From positions 1,427,958 to 1,491,957 of the forward strand of contig NZ_JAKVOI010000001.1 in assembly GCF_022482905.1 (NCBI RefSeq): a stretch of DNA of 64,000 bases, given 5' to 3'. The translations under genes and the position numbers were made by a program. Source of the stretch: Clostridium sp. (GTDB lineage Bacteria > Bacillota > Clostridia > Clostridiales > Clostridiaceae). This document shows, one piece after another, positions 29,802-40,132 of the stretch (positions are counted from its first letter, which is position 1; each line of letters begins with the position of its first letter). The notes under the pieces are model-generated. The model did no database searches, was not told where the DNA came from, and was given only the letters and a program-made list of their open reading frames with translations.

Positions 29802-31280
29802 TTAAAGTATTATACATATCAGCCCGCCGTTTCCTTCATTTATTATCTTCTGAAGAGTCTTCTGTATCTTAATTTGGACATCCTCAGGCATTTTATACAA
29901 TTTGTTCTGCAGCCCCTCTTTTACTAGTATTTCCAGAGACTTACCAAACATATTGCTCTGCCATATTTTTGAAGGATCACTTTCAAATTGCTCCAAAAGT
30001 GATTTTACCATTTCCTCGCTTTCCTTTTCTGTTCCCATTATAGGCGATATTTCCGTTTCTATATCCGCCCTTATAAAATGAAGTGAAGGTGCACTGGCCT
30101 TTAATTTCACCCCAAATCGGTTGCCCTGTTTGACTATCTGCGGCTCCTCCAGTTTCATTTCAGACAGCTGTGGTGCAACCAGTCCATATCCATTTTCCTT
30201 TACATCCTTTAAAGCATCCGCCACCTTGTCATACTCAACCTTTGCACCGTGCATATCAATTATTGCATTCAGGAGATCGCTCTCACTGTGAAGTTCCTCA
30301 TCGCATACTTCACTGAGTATTTTATAAAACAAATCCTTTTTAGGCTGAATTTCAATCCGCGACGTTCCTTCTCCCATGTTTATCTCTTTAATTGTAGATG
30401 TCCCTATAAATTCAACATCACTGAATCCATCTATTGACTTTTCTATATCCCTTACCTTGTATATGTTCTTGCACATGTCCCTGGCAAGATTTATAAAATC
30501 AACCTTAAGCCAATGCGAAAGATCCAATTTTTCTATCCATTCCGGAATATCTATGTTGATTTCCTTTATAGGAAATTCTTTTAGAATTCTCTGAAATACA
30601 TTTGTTATATCTTCATCCTGCATGTTCAGCACATCCATTATCTGCACCGGAACATCATACTTGTTCTCCATGGATCTTTTAATATCTATTGTATCAGGAT
30701 CATAGGGATGCTTTGAATTAAGTATTATTATAAATGGCTTGTTTATAGATTTGAGTTCATCAACAACTCTGGATTCAGGTTCCACATAATCTTCTCTTGA
30801 TATGTCGGCAATAGAACCATCCGTAGTTATCAAAAATCCTATAGTTGAATGTTCATTTATTACTTTTTTGGTGCCTATTTCGGCAGCTTCTTCAAATGGT
30901 ATCTCATGATCATACCAGGGAGTAGATACCATTTTGGCTTCTTCTCCCTCCTTGTATCCAAGTGACGTCTTAACAATGTATCCTACGCAGTCGACCATTC
31001 TCACCTTGAATTTTGTATTCTCGTTCAGGTTTATTTCCACCGCCTCATTAGGAATAAATTTAGGCTCCGTAGTGTGGATTGTTTTACCCGATGAACTCTG
31101 CGGCAATTCATCCTTGGCTCTCTGTTTCTTATAGGAATTATCCATGTTAGGCAGCACCATGAGTTCCATAAATCTCTTTATGAAAGTTGACTTGCCTGTT
31201 CTCACGGGTCCTACAACTCCTACATATATATCTCCCTGTGTCCTTTCAGCTATGTCCTTATATATATCAAAGTTATCCAA
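29802..31280 (-). CDS. spoIVA: Stage IV sporulation protein A
   Basis: ATPase that polymerises into the basement layer of the spore coat on the forespore surface, recruited by SpoVM. Starting at TTG (31280) the protein is 492 residues, the same length as Bacillus SpoIVA, with Walker A GPVRTGKST at 24-32 (K30). A GGGGGG site lies at normal spacing; the longer ATG at 31328 adds a non-family hydrophobic stretch through that site. The C-terminal GGLICIIL is the segment thought to contact SpoVM. A sporulation-sigma promoter is expected but was not clear. Confidence 0.95.
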   Translation of the reverse strand: MDNFDIYKDIAERTQGDIYVGVVGPVRTGKSTFIKRFMELMVLPNMDNSYKKQRAKDELPQSSSGKTIHTTEPKFIPNEAVEINLNENTKFKVRMVDCVGYIVKTSLGYKEGEEAKMVSTPWYDHEIPFEEAAEIGTKKVINEHSTIGFLITTDGSIADISREDYVEPESRVVDELKSINKPFIIILNSKHPYDPDTIDIKRSMENKYDVPVQIMDVLNMQDEDITNVFQRILKEFPIKEINIDIPEWIEKLDLSHWLKVDFINLARDMCKNIYKVRDIEKSIDGFSDVEFIGTSTIKEINMGEGTSRIEIQPKKDLFYKILSEVCDEELHSESDLLNAIIDMHGAKVEYDKVADALKDVKENGYGLVAPQLSEMKLEEPQIVKQGNRFGVKLKASAPSLHFIRADIETEISPIMGTEKESEEMVKSLLEQFESDPSKIWQSNMFGKSLEILVKEGLQNKLYKMPEDVQIKIQKTLQKIINEGNGGLICIIL

Positions 31281-31362
31281 AATATACCCCCCAAAATATA
31301 ATAATAACAATATATATATATTTAACATACTTGAATATTATTCTTATTGCTCACAAAAAATT

Positions 31363-32367
31363 TTAACTATTTTCATCTTTCTTATCTCTTGTCATAAGTT
31401 CATAAACAGCTTCCTCGGGAGCCTTTCCCTCAAAAAGCACTCTATACAGTGCATCTGTTATGGGCATCTGGATTCCAAGTTTATTCTTCAGGTTGTAAAA
31501 AGCCCTGCAGGCCCTTATACCTTCAACTACCATTCCTACCTCTTCAACAGCTTCTTCTTTGGACCTTCCCTGGCCTATAAGTATTCCAGCCCTTCTGTTC
31601 CTGCTGTGCATGCTGGTACATGTAACTATAAGATCTCCTATTCCTGTAAGTCCTGAAAATGTATCCTTCTTGCCACCAAGCTGCACTCCTATTCTTGTTA
31701 TTTCGCTTATTCCCCTAGTCATAAGTGCGGCTTTTGAATTGTCACCATATCCTATACCATCACATATTCCCGCCGCCAGAGCAATTATATTTTTAACTGC
31801 CCCACCTATTTCAACACCTACTATGTCTGGATTTGTATATACTCTGAATTTATCCATCATAAAAGTGTCCTGGACATCTTTTGCGGCTTCCATGTCTTTT
31901 GAAGATGCAACTATAGCCGTAGGTATAAATCTTGCCACTTCCTCAGCATGGCTCGGCCCCGAAAGTACAACTACTCTATTGTGTGGAAGTTCTTTTTCTA
32001 TTATCTGTGAAAGTCTGTTTCCACTTTTTTCATCAATGCCTTTGGCAATATTTATAATTATCTGATAATCTTTTGTATATTTCTTAATGCTTCTACACAT
32101 GTCTCCAATAACATGAGAAGGTACAGAAAGAACTATACCGCTGCTTACACTGACTGCATATTCCAGATCATTGGTAGCTTCTATTCCAGATGGAAGAAAT
32201 ATATCCTTCAAATACTTTATATTTTGTCTTGTTCTGTTAATATTATCAACCATGTCTTTATTTCTATCCCAGAGCAAAACTTCTTTTCCACTCGTTGACA
32301 GTATTAAAGAGAGCGCCGTTCCAAAACTTCCTGCTCCCAGAAAACATACACGATTTTTCAATATCAT
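31363..32367 (-). CDS. gpsA: NAD(P)H-dependent glycerol-3-phosphate dehydrogenase
   Basis: Makes sn-glycerol-3-phosphate from dihydroxyacetone phosphate for phospholipids. The 334 residues have the Rossmann motif [23 protein letters not shown], the catalytic [15 protein letters not shown] segment and [11 protein letters not shown]. Its start overlaps the der stop by four bases. Many clostridia have plsY between der and gpsA; it is absent here. Confidence 0.97.
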   Translation of the reverse strand: MILKNRVCFLGAGSFGTALSLILSTSGKEVLLWDRNKDMVDNINRTRQNIKYLKDIFLPSGIEATNDLEYAVSVSSGIVLSVPSHVIGDMCRSIKKYTKDYQIIINIAKGIDEKSGNRLSQIIEKELPHNRVVVLSGPSHAEEVARFIPTAIVASSKDMEAAKDVQDTFMMDKFRVYTNPDIVGVEIGGAVKNIIALAAGICDGIGYGDNSKAALMTRGISEITRIGVQLGGKKDTFSGLTGIGDLIVTCTSMHSRNRRAGILIGQGRSKEEAVEEVGMVVEGIRACRAFYNLKNKLGIQMPITDALYRVLFEGKAPEEAVYELMTRDKKDENS

Positions 32368-33680
32368 TCCTTCCTTTCCCTAAATTCAAGTTTTATTCCC
32401 GTACCTGTAAAGTCAAAATTTTCTCTAAGCTGATTTTCAAGATATCTACTATATGAAAAATGAACACATCCACTATCGTTTACGAAAAATACAAACGTAG
32501 GAGGTTTTACCCCAATTTCCGTAACGTAATAGATCTTAAGTCTCCTGGTTCCCATTACAGGTGGTTCTTTCATCATAATAGCCCTGTTTATCACATCATT
32601 CAGTATTCCCGTCTTGATCCGCTTGTTGTAATTGTCATAACATGTTTTTACTGTATCCAGAACCTTTCCAACTCTCTGTCCCGTTTTAGCAGATATAAAA
32701 ATATATGGAGCATAAGACATGAAGGATAGGCTTTTATCTATCATGTTCTTGAATTTATTCATGGTTTTTGTGTCCTTTTCTATAAGATCCCACTTGTTTA
32801 TTACAACCATTATGGATTTTCTCATTTCATGTGCATAGCCTATTATTTTTTCATCCTGGTCACTTATTTCCTGAGTGGCATCCAGCAACAGAATACATAC
32901 ATCAGCCCTTTCTATGGCAGTGTAGGTTCTTATAACACTGTATTTTTCGATTTCTTCTTTTACTTTGTTCTTCCTTCTTATACCTGCAGTATCTATTAGA
33001 ATGAATTTGTCTCCGTCCCTTTCAAGATAACTGTCCACAGCATCCCTCGTAGTACCTGGTATATCACTTACAATTACCCTTTCTTCTCCAAGCAGTTTAT
33101 TTATGAGTGAAGATTTTCCTACATTGGGTTTCCCTATGAAAGCTATCTTTATGTATTCATCATCTTGAGAATCGGTATTTTCATGTTTGAAGTATTTGAC
33201 TACCTCATCAAGCATATCTCCAAGTCCAAGTCCCTGTGAAGCCGATATGGCTATAGGATCACCTATACCCAGATTATAGAATTCATAAGCATTGTCCTCA
33301 AACTTGATATTATCTATTTTATTTACTGCAAGGACTATATTTTTCCCGCTTTTCCGCAGCATCTGGGCAACTTCTCTGTCTGCATCGGTAAGGCCTTCTT
33401 TTCCATCCACTATGAATATTATTACATCAGCTGTTTCTATGGCTATCTGTGCCTGCCTTCTCATCTGTGAAATAAGCATGTCGCTGCTTTCAGGCTCAAT
33501 TCCTCCAGTATCTATTATAGTAAAATTATATTTAAGCCATTCTGCTTCTGCATATACTCTGTCTCTTGTAACTCCAGGCTTATCTCCTACTATGGATATC
33601 CTCTTTCCTGCCAGCTTGTTAAATAGTGTGGATTTTCCTACATTCGGCCTTCCCACTATTGCTACTATCGGTTTTCCCAT
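32364..33680 (-). CDS. der: Ribosome-associated GTPase Der (EngA)
   Basis: 50S assembly GTPase with two tandem G domains. The 438 residues contain [11 protein letters not shown] near 9, NKID, then [11 protein letters not shown] near 180, [15 protein letters not shown] and a C-terminal KH-like domain. It overlaps gpsA by four bases and lies 19 bases after the DUF512 gene. Confidence 0.97.
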   Translation of the reverse strand: MGKPIVAIVGRPNVGKSTLFNKLAGKRISIVGDKPGVTRDRVYAEAEWLKYNFTIIDTGGIEPESSDMLISQMRRQAQIAIETADVIIFIVDGKEGLTDADREVAQMLRKSGKNIVLAVNKIDNIKFEDNAYEFYNLGIGDPIAISASQGLGLGDMLDEVVKYFKHENTDSQDDEYIKIAFIGKPNVGKSSLINKLLGEERVIVSDIPGTTRDAVDSYLERDGDKFILIDTAGIRRKNKVKEEIEKYSVIRTYTAIERADVCILLLDATQEISDQDEKIIGYAHEMRKSIMVVINKWDLIEKDTKTMNKFKNMIDKSLSFMSYAPYIFISAKTGQRVGKVLDTVKTCYDNYNKRIKTGILNDVINRAIMMKEPPVMGTRRLKIYYVTEIGVKPPTFVFFVNDSGCVHFSYSRYLENQLRENFDFTGTGIKLEFRERKE

Positions 33681-33699
33681 AACTCATTTCTCCTTTATA

Positions 33700-35040
33700 T
33701 TACAAAGTTGAATTTTCTATTATAATATCTACTAAATCCTCGCCGCTGTATTTGCATATACATATTTTCCTGCCAAGTTCATGTTCAAGCTCCTCTACTG
33801 TTATATCGTCCAAAAATACCCTTCTTTTATCCATGGCAATTTCATATCCCTTTCTGAGCATACATTCTGGAATAATTACATTCTCCCCCAAACTGCATCC
33901 TCCTAACTGTTTAATTATATCACATGCCGTAACAAGACCAGCTACAGTTATTGTACTTCCAAAAAAATTATTCACTATTCCTCTCACTTCTATAGAAATA
34001 TTATTATTTATTTTCATAATTTTATCCGCTGCACTTTTTATTTCGTTATAAGCAGATTTTCCTGTAATAAACGTAAAAGAACCCTTTAAATTAGAAGGGT
34101 AATTTTTAAGGTTTTCAAGACCAATATTTATATTATTTCTAAACAGCCGTATCATTCCAACGCCATCTTCCAATTGACTGAATCCATTATAAAAACTGGA
34201 ATCCGGAACGTCTCTTCCTGCAATAACATAAAATTCATCTGACATTTTGATAAAAGGTTGACCTATTTTAGAAATATACTTCTGCTGGAGAATATTCATC
34301 CTGTCAAGCTGCCTGACTGCGGAACACTTATCATATAATTTCATATTAAAGAGGCCCTTTCTGTATTTAGTAACTCCAACAGGTACCACCGCCACGTCTT
34401 TAATTTCGGGATATAATTTAAAAAGATCCTCAATTGTTTTCTCAAGCTTTTCATTGTCATTTATATCAGGACATAAGACTATCTGGCAATTCATTTTTAT
34501 ATGGGCGTCAGCAAGCTTTTTCAACCTATCATATAAATTGCCAGCGAATCTGTTGTTAAGCATTTTTACTCTCAATTCCGGATCAGTTGTATGTACAGAT
34601 ATATTTATGGGACTTATTTTATATTTAATTATCCTATCCATATCTGTTTCACTCATATTTGTAAGAGTAACAAAATTACCCTGAAGAAATGCAAGTCTCG
34701 AATCATCGTCTTTAAAGTACAGTGTTTCTCTCATTCCCTCTGGCAATTGATCTATAAAACAAAATATACACTTGTTATGGCAGCTTTTTGGTTTATCCAA
34801 TATAAAATCTTTGAATTCCAGGCCCAGATCCTCATCATATTCCTTGTCTATTTCAAGTGTCCATAACTCTCCGTCTTTTTTCTCTATTTCAACCTCTATG
34901 TAATCATCACTTATCAAGAATTTATAGTCTATTATATCTTCAACTTCTTTGTTGTTGACGGTTAAAAGTCTGTCTCCAACTTCTACGCCCATTTCCTCTG
35001 CTATACTGCCTTTTTTCACTGCAGATATTTCATTCTTCAT
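33700..35040 (-). CDS. DUF512 radical SAM-like protein with N-terminal PDZ domain
   Basis: The 446 residues begin with a PDZ-like domain (about 1-60), then a CHNKCIFCF cluster (CxxxCxxC) near 80 that should bind an iron-sulfur cluster, and a C-terminal DUF512 domain. The family is conserved upstream of der in clostridia. Its reaction is not established. The start at 35040 follows GGGAG. Confidence 0.9.
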   Translation of the reverse strand: MKNEISAVKKGSIAEEMGVEVGDRLLTVNNKEVEDIIDYKFLISDDYIEVEIEKKDGELWTLEIDKEYDEDLGLEFKDFILDKPKSCHNKCIFCFIDQLPEGMRETLYFKDDDSRLAFLQGNFVTLTNMSETDMDRIIKYKISPINISVHTTDPELRVKMLNNRFAGNLYDRLKKLADAHIKMNCQIVLCPDINDNEKLEKTIEDLFKLYPEIKDVAVVPVGVTKYRKGLFNMKLYDKCSAVRQLDRMNILQQKYISKIGQPFIKMSDEFYVIAGRDVPDSSFYNGFSQLEDGVGMIRLFRNNINIGLENLKNYPSNLKGSFTFITGKSAYNEIKSAADKIMKINNNISIEVRGIVNNFFGSTITVAGLVTACDIIKQLGGCSLGENVIIPECMLRKGYEIAMDKRRVFLDDITVEELEHELGRKICICKYSGEDLVDIIIENSTL

Positions 35041-35131
35041 TAGAAAAACTCCCAAATATAATTGTACTATTAGAATATATTAATATCAGTATTTAGTCAA
35101 ATAGGCTTGTATATAAATATGTAGAAAATAC

Positions 35132-36130
35132 TTAGAGAATCTTCATCAGTTTCATGATTATACTTGAAATAACAGCACATCCTGGTATGGTAAATATCCA
35201 TGTTACAAGTATATCCTTTGCTACAGTCCATCTTACTGCTGAAAATCTTTTTGATGCACCTACTCCCATTATCGCAGTAGTTATTATATGTGTCGTACTT
35301 ACGGGGGCATCAAACATAGTGGCTGTAAGGATTACGCTGGATGCACCCAGTTCAGCCGAAAACCCGCTTACAGGCGATATTTTGGCCATTTTCGATCCCA
35401 TGGTTTTGATTATCCTCTTTCCTCCAAGTGCTGTACCAAGTGCCATTGCAAGTGCACAGGTTATTTTTACCCATAGAGGCACCGAAAATTCTTTGATGAA
35501 GCCTGCGCTCATCAAAGTCATAGTTATAATTCCCATTGTCTTTTGAGCATCGTTTGCCCCATGATTTAAAGCTAAAAACATAGTAGATAATATCTCAGCT
35601 TTTGAAAATATCTTTCTTACGCTTGATGGTCTTGAATTAACCAGAAATGTGTTTATAATATTCATATAAATAAATCCTACTATAAATCCTATTATAGGTG
35701 ATAATATGAGCCATATTATTACCTTCCAAAAAAGATTTGACCAGTATACAATTAGAAATGAACTTTTATATACAACAGCTGCACCTATCAATCCCCCTAT
35801 AAGGGCATGTGAAGAACTGCTTGGTATTCCAAAATACCAGGTTATCAAATTCCATATTATAGCTCCAATCAATGCAGCTATAATTACTTTCTGGGTTATA
35901 TCATTTGGATGAACTATGCCACTTCCAACAGTCTCAGCAACTTTTACACTCATAAAAGCACCCGTAAAATTCAGTGCAGCAGAAATAACTATAGCTTGTT
36001 TCATAGATAGAACCCTGTTTGAAACCGAACAGGCTATAGCATTGGCACTATCATGGAATCCATTGATAACATCAAACACTACAGCTATTAAAACTATTAT
36101 AATAGTTAATATCAACGTATAACTAAGCAT
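35132..36130 (-). CDS. pit: PiT-family inorganic phosphate transporter
   Basis: Low-affinity cation-coupled phosphate permease. The 332 residues hold about ten membrane segments, with the two PiT repeats marked by NGFHDSANAIA near 24 and NHGANDAQKTMG near 195. The start overlaps the DUF47 gene by eight bases, so the accessory protein and the channel are co-translated. A promoter upstream of the DUF47 gene carries PhoP-like repeats in reverse orientation. Confidence 0.95.
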   Translation of the reverse strand: MLSYTLILTIIIVLIAVVFDVINGFHDSANAIACSVSNRVLSMKQAIVISAALNFTGAFMSVKVAETVGSGIVHPNDITQKVIIAALIGAIIWNLITWYFGIPSSSSHALIGGLIGAAVVYKSSFLIVYWSNLFWKVIIWLILSPIIGFIVGFIYMNIINTFLVNSRPSSVRKIFSKAEILSTMFLALNHGANDAQKTMGIITMTLMSAGFIKEFSVPLWVKITCALAMALGTALGGKRIIKTMGSKMAKISPVSGFSAELGASSVILTATMFDAPVSTTHIITTAIMGVGASKRFSAVRWTVAKDILVTWIFTIPGCAVISSIIMKLMKIL

Positions 36131-36746
36131 TTTTCATTACTACCCCTTCAACAATGTTGGCTATATCCTCACAAGAATCAAGTGTATCTTCAAGATATTG
36201 ATATATCTCCCTCCATTTTATGATGTCTATAACCTTCATATTACTTCTGAATATTTTCTTAATGGCCTCTCTTGAAATCACATCTCCTTTTTCCTCTATG
36301 CCGTTGACCTTTATTATCTTTTGCGAAAGCTTTTTTGTTGCCTTCATGCCTTTCAGTTCTTCCATTATAGTTATAATTTCACTGCAGCAGTTCAAAATCA
36401 TTCCTGCAAGCTTTTTTGCCTCATCGGTACAGACATCTACATTTAACATGACAAATCTGCTGGCGGTAGATTCTATAAGATCGATAATATCATCCATTCC
36501 CTTGGCTATACTGTAGATATCCTCCCTGTCAAAAGGGGTAATAAACGTCCTGTTTAACTCTTTTAAGATTTCATGCTGCTTTTTGTCGCCCTCATGCTCT
36601 ATATTTTTCAAATTCTCTATGTTTTGTTCAGCATCACCAAGATTATACAAAAAATCCACCAATAAATTAGCAGCCTTATAAGCTATATTGGCATCTTCTA
36701 TGAAAAGATTATAAAATTTATCTTCCTTAGGAGTAAAACTAAACAA
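36123..36746 (-). CDS. DUF47/PhoU-like Pit accessory protein
   Basis: The 207-residue helical protein of the DUF47 family is normally encoded next to pit and thought to regulate it in the way PhoU regulates Pst. Motifs include NIEHEGDKKQHEILKEL, TPFDREDIY and EEKGDVISREAI (metal-binding acidic residues). First gene of the two-gene operon. Confidence 0.92.
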   Translation of the reverse strand: MFSFTPKEDKFYNLFIEDANIAYKAANLLVDFLYNLGDAEQNIENLKNIEHEGDKKQHEILKELNRTFITPFDREDIYSIAKGMDDIIDLIESTASRFVMLNVDVCTDEAKKLAGMILNCCSEIITIMEELKGMKATKKLSQKIIKVNGIEEKGDVISREAIKKIFRSNMKVIDIIKWREIYQYLEDTLDSCEDIANIVEGVVMKNA

Positions 36747-36791
36747 TTATATTTCCTCCAATCATTGAAATATGCATAACTAACCTTATAA

Positions 36792-36833
36792 AGTATAACA
36801 TAAACTTAACAATATTGAAATATAAACTTAACA
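36792..36833 (-). promoter_or_regulatory. pit operon promoter with inverted-orientation PhoP-like repeats
   Basis: TATACT (complement of 36792-36797) is the likely -10. A 12-base direct repeat, ATAAACTTAACA on the + strand, occurs at 36800-36811 and 36822-36833, 22 bp apart; ATAAC at 36795-36799 keeps the 11-bp phase. The repeats lie in the -10/-35 region and face away from the gene, which suits a repressor site. Confidence 0.5.
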
Positions 36834-36848
36834 TACAAATATAGCTAA

Positions 36849-36890
36849 AAGAAGAGCTGCTGCAAAGTAAACTCTGCAGCAGCTCTTCTT
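36849..36890 (-). terminator. Intrinsic terminator after ugpC
   Basis: A perfect 16-bp stem (36849-36864 with 36875-36890) and 10-base loop begin four bases after the ugpC stop. Only a short T tract follows, but the stem is very strong. Confidence 0.8.
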
Positions 36891-36893
36891 AAT

Positions 36894-38000
36894 TTACAAA
36901 ACTGCTAATTGTGTTTTTTTGTCGAATATATGAATCTTGTCTGAATCAAAATATATTCTTATTTTATCCCCTGATCTGGCATTTACTATTCCTTCTACCC
37001 TACTTATAATACTGACATTGCCTCTAGATAAGTATACATAGCTTTCCGCCCCCATCAGTTCTGTCAGATCCACATTAAACTCCATTAAATGTTCATCTTC
37101 ACAACCATCCTGCTGAATTTTTATGTTTTCAGGCCTTATTCCAATTATCACGTCTTTATTAACAAGATCTTTCTTTTCTAGAAATTTTGCCGTGTCATCC
37201 TGCACATCTATCTTTCCGCCATCTCCAAACAAAGCTGCAAGTTTTCCATCTATATACCTCAGACCAGCATCAATAAAGTTCATCTGTGGACTTCCAATAA
37301 AACTTGCTACAAATACATTTACAGGATGATTGTATATTTCCTGTGGAGCATCAACCTGCTGAATAATACCATCTTTTATAACCACAATTCTGGTGCCAAG
37401 TGTCATTGCCTCCATCTGGTCATGGGTAACATATATAAAAGTCGTCTTCAGTTTCTTATAAAGCTTGGATATCTCCGCTCTCATCTGAACTCTTAATTTA
37501 GCATCCAAGTTTGACAGAGGTTCATCCATTAAAAATACTTTTGGATTTCTGACTATAGCCCTTCCCATGGCAACTCTCTGTCTTTGACCGCCTGAAAGTT
37601 CTTTGGGTCTTCTGCTCAACAAACCAGATATATCAAGTATTTCAGCTGCTTCTTTAACTTTTTCGTCTATTTTATGTTTTGGTACCTTCCTCATTTTAAG
37701 TCCAAAAGCCATATTGTTATACACGGTCATATGTGGATATAATGCATAATTCTGAAATACCATGGCAACATTTCTATCCTTGGGTGTCACTTCATTCACA
37801 AGTTCATCTTCTATATACAATTCCCCCTCCGTTATCTCTTCAAGTCCTGCAATCATTCTTAGCACTGTGGACTTACCACATCCTGAAGGTCCAACAAATA
37901 CTATAAATTCTTTATCTTCTATATCCAGATTAAAATCTTTAATTATATCAACACCGCCTGGATATACCTTACACACATGTTTTAAAGACAAACCTGCCAT
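36894..38000 (-). CDS. ugpC: ABC transporter ATPase for glycerol-3-phosphate (UgpC/MsmK type)
   Basis: Energises uptake through UgpAE. The 368 residues contain Walker A GPSGCGKS at 37-44, LSGGQRQRVAMGRA, Walker B VFLMDEPLSNLD and a C-terminal OB-type MalK regulatory domain with GIRPENI. It has an AGGAGGT site. As last gene of ugpAEBQC it closes the operon before a terminator. MsmK-type ATPases can serve several sugar importers, so specificity is inferred from neighbours. Confidence 0.9.
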   Translation of the reverse strand: MAGLSLKHVCKVYPGGVDIIKDFNLDIEDKEFIVFVGPSGCGKSTVLRMIAGLEEITEGELYIEDELVNEVTPKDRNVAMVFQNYALYPHMTVYNNMAFGLKMRKVPKHKIDEKVKEAAEILDISGLLSRRPKELSGGQRQRVAMGRAIVRNPKVFLMDEPLSNLDAKLRVQMRAEISKLYKKLKTTFIYVTHDQMEAMTLGTRIVVIKDGIIQQVDAPQEIYNHPVNVFVASFIGSPQMNFIDAGLRYIDGKLAALFGDGGKIDVQDDTAKFLEKKDLVNKDVIIGIRPENIKIQQDGCEDEHLMEFNVDLTELMGAESYVYLSRGNVSIISRVEGIVNARSGDKIRIYFDSDKIHIFDKKTQLAVL

Positions 38001-38034
38001 ATTTAATTATTACCTCCTAACTTGATATCTGCCA

Positions 38035-38739
38035 CTAAAGCAATTTTTCAAGTATATTAGGATAGTTTGTTATAATACCATCCACTTTCAGATTCATAAG
38101 TTTTCTCATGTCATCTACCTTGTTTACCGTATAGGTATTTATGAGTATGCCATTTTTTTTGATATCATTGACTATCTTCTCATTCATTACAAGGGAAAAC
38201 AGGGGATGAAGTGCATCTGCCCCCATTTTCTCTGCATATTCTTCCGGCTTATAAATTGGCGAACCATACAATAATCCTGTTTTTATACTGCCATCATACT
38301 CTTTTACCCTTTTCATGGAGTTGTGGTTGAAAGAAGATAATATCACATTACTTTCCATACTATACTTATATATTTTGTCTATTACATTTTTCTCAAGATT
38401 GTCATAATGAACAATATCATTTTTAAGCTCCAGATTTAAAAGCAACTTCTTATCTTTCATATAACTCAATATCTCATCCAAACTCGGGATTTTCTCGCCA
38501 CTTCCTGCATCAAGCTTTCTTATATATTCATAAGTACGGTCTTTTATAAATCCGGTTCCACTAGTAGTTCTATCCAGAGTTTCATCATGACAAACAACTA
38601 TAACACCATCTTTTGTTACATGAAGATCTGTTTCTATGCCATCTGCACCAGCTTCCACCGCTTTTCTAAAGGCCAGCATGGTATTTTCAGGATATACTCC
38701 ACTGAATCCCCTATGTGCAATATTCAAAGTTCTATTCAT
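38035..38739 (-). CDS. ugpQ: Glycerophosphodiester phosphodiesterase
   Basis: Hydrolyses deacylated phospholipids to glycerol-3-phosphate and an alcohol. The 234 residues have the GDPD start NIAHRGFSGVYPENT with catalytic HRG, GIETDLHVTKDGVIVVCHDE and a C-terminal INTYTVN. No signal peptide is visible, so it works in the cytoplasm on imported diesters, as in the E. coli ugp operon. It sits between ugpB and ugpC. Confidence 0.94.
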   Translation of the reverse strand: MNRTLNIAHRGFSGVYPENTMLAFRKAVEAGADGIETDLHVTKDGVIVVCHDETLDRTTSGTGFIKDRTYEYIRKLDAGSGEKIPSLDEILSYMKDKKLLLNLELKNDIVHYDNLEKNVIDKIYKYSMESNVILSSFNHNSMKRVKEYDGSIKTGLLYGSPIYKPEEYAEKMGADALHPLFSLVMNEKIVNDIKKNGILINTYTVNKVDDMRKLMNLKVDGIITNYPNILEKLL

Positions 38740-38754
38740 ACCTGGAATCCTCTC

Positions 38755-40104
38755 TTATTTTTTATTCTCTTGATTATATTTTTGAATGGCTGAATTTATG
38801 CTATCTGCAGAATTTTTTACAGTTTGTTCTGGAGACTGCTTGTTCTGGAGCATTTGTTCTATATTGGATTCAACTGTCTGCCTAGCTTCAGGAAATACCG
38901 ACATAAGTGCTCCTCTAGCTGTTTTAGGTGATGCATGAAGCTGTTCTATGGCAGTTTGAAATTGCGGCTTGTTCTTTAAATTGTCTTTCATGAGTTGTGA
39001 ATCATAGGCTTTTTGGGTTACAGGAAAATATCCTGTCTGTGTAGCCCAGTAAGCCTGTTCATCAGGTGATACCATATACTTTATAAATTCCCACGTTGCT
39101 TTTTCCTTTTCAGTATCCTTTGTATCAAGTGCCCATAAAGAGGCTCCTCCTATAGAAACGCCACCGTCTTTTACTCCATCAAAGGATGGTAAAAATGCAG
39201 TTCCAACCTGAAATCTGCCGCCAACACCACTTAATACAGCTGACAAATCTGCCGTAGACTCGATATACATGGCAGTCTTACCTGCTATAAAAGCATTTTC
39301 CGTATCATCTTCATTTCTTCCAAAATTGCCTGCATTGCCGGACTTCACTAGTTTCTGCCATTCATTCAATACCTTTAATCCTGCTCCATTTTTATCAAAT
39401 TCCACTGATGTTGGAGCTGCTTCTCTTCCATTTCCATTATCCGCATAGTTTTGTCCCTGTTTAACTATAAATTGTTCAAAAAACCAACCATATATGGCCA
39501 TTGCATATCCATACTGAGTAACTTTTCCCGATCCATCCTTTTTAGTCAGTTTCGCAGCTGCACTTTCAAGTTCCGAAAATGTCTTCGGCGGCTTGTTTGG
39601 ATCCAAACCTGCTGCTTTAAAGGCATCTTTATTATAATAAAGTATAGGTGTAGATGAATTGAACGGCATGGAATATAATTTGTTATTAACTGTATAATAA
39701 CCTGCTATATTGGGTTCCAGACTTGATACATCATACTTTTCATCATCTATAAAATCCTGCATCGGCTTGACCCACCCGCTGTCTATCATGAATCTTGTAC
39801 CTATATCATAGGTCTGCATTACATCAGGTCCATTTTTTGTCCTTTGCGCACTTTTCAATTTATTTATGGCATCATCGTATTTCCCCTGATATTGAGCATT
39901 AACCTTGATGTTCTTGTGGGAACCATTGAAGTCATTTACCATTTTCTGAAGTGCTTGTCCGTTTTTCCCTGACATGGAATGCCAGAAAGTTATTTCAACA
40001 GATTTATTACTATTTGACGTCTGCCCCCCACTACTGCCGCAGCCCGTCACCATACTTCCTGTCATCAATGCAGCTATCAGCAAACTTACAAATTTCTTTT
40101 TCAT
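38755..40104 (-). CDS. ugpB: Glycerol-3-phosphate-binding lipoprotein
   Basis: Extracellular solute-binding protein of the family 1 type. The 449 residues start with a lipoprotein signal peptide whose lipobox VTGC puts the lipidated cysteine at residue 22. The mature part begins with a Ser/Gly/Asn linker and then EITFWHSMSG, typical of UgpB-like proteins. Specificity for glycerol-3-phosphate is inferred from ugpQ and the candidate PhoP box of the operon. Confidence 0.9.
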   Translation of the reverse strand: MKKKFVSLLIAALMTGSMVTGCGSSGGQTSNSNKSVEITFWHSMSGKNGQALQKMVNDFNGSHKNIKVNAQYQGKYDDAINKLKSAQRTKNGPDVMQTYDIGTRFMIDSGWVKPMQDFIDDEKYDVSSLEPNIAGYYTVNNKLYSMPFNSSTPILYYNKDAFKAAGLDPNKPPKTFSELESAAAKLTKKDGSGKVTQYGYAMAIYGWFFEQFIVKQGQNYADNGNGREAAPTSVEFDKNGAGLKVLNEWQKLVKSGNAGNFGRNEDDTENAFIAGKTAMYIESTADLSAVLSGVGGRFQVGTAFLPSFDGVKDGGVSIGGASLWALDTKDTEKEKATWEFIKYMVSPDEQAYWATQTGYFPVTQKAYDSQLMKDNLKNKPQFQTAIEQLHASPKTARGALMSVFPEARQTVESNIEQMLQNKQSPEQTVKNSADSINSAIQKYNQENKK

Positions 40105-40132
40105 TATAATTCTCCTCTCAAAATTTATTATT

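Noticed and set aside
31281-31328. ATG 16 codons upstream of the chosen spoIVA start
   Set aside because: The extension is hydrophobic, contains the GGGGGG ribosome binding site, and would make the protein longer than the 492 residues typical of SpoIVA.
31144-31656. A 170-codon + strand frame spanning the ends of spoIVA and gpsA
   Set aside because: It is antisense to two well-supported genes and crosses their intergenic gap; the composition is that of a complement frame.
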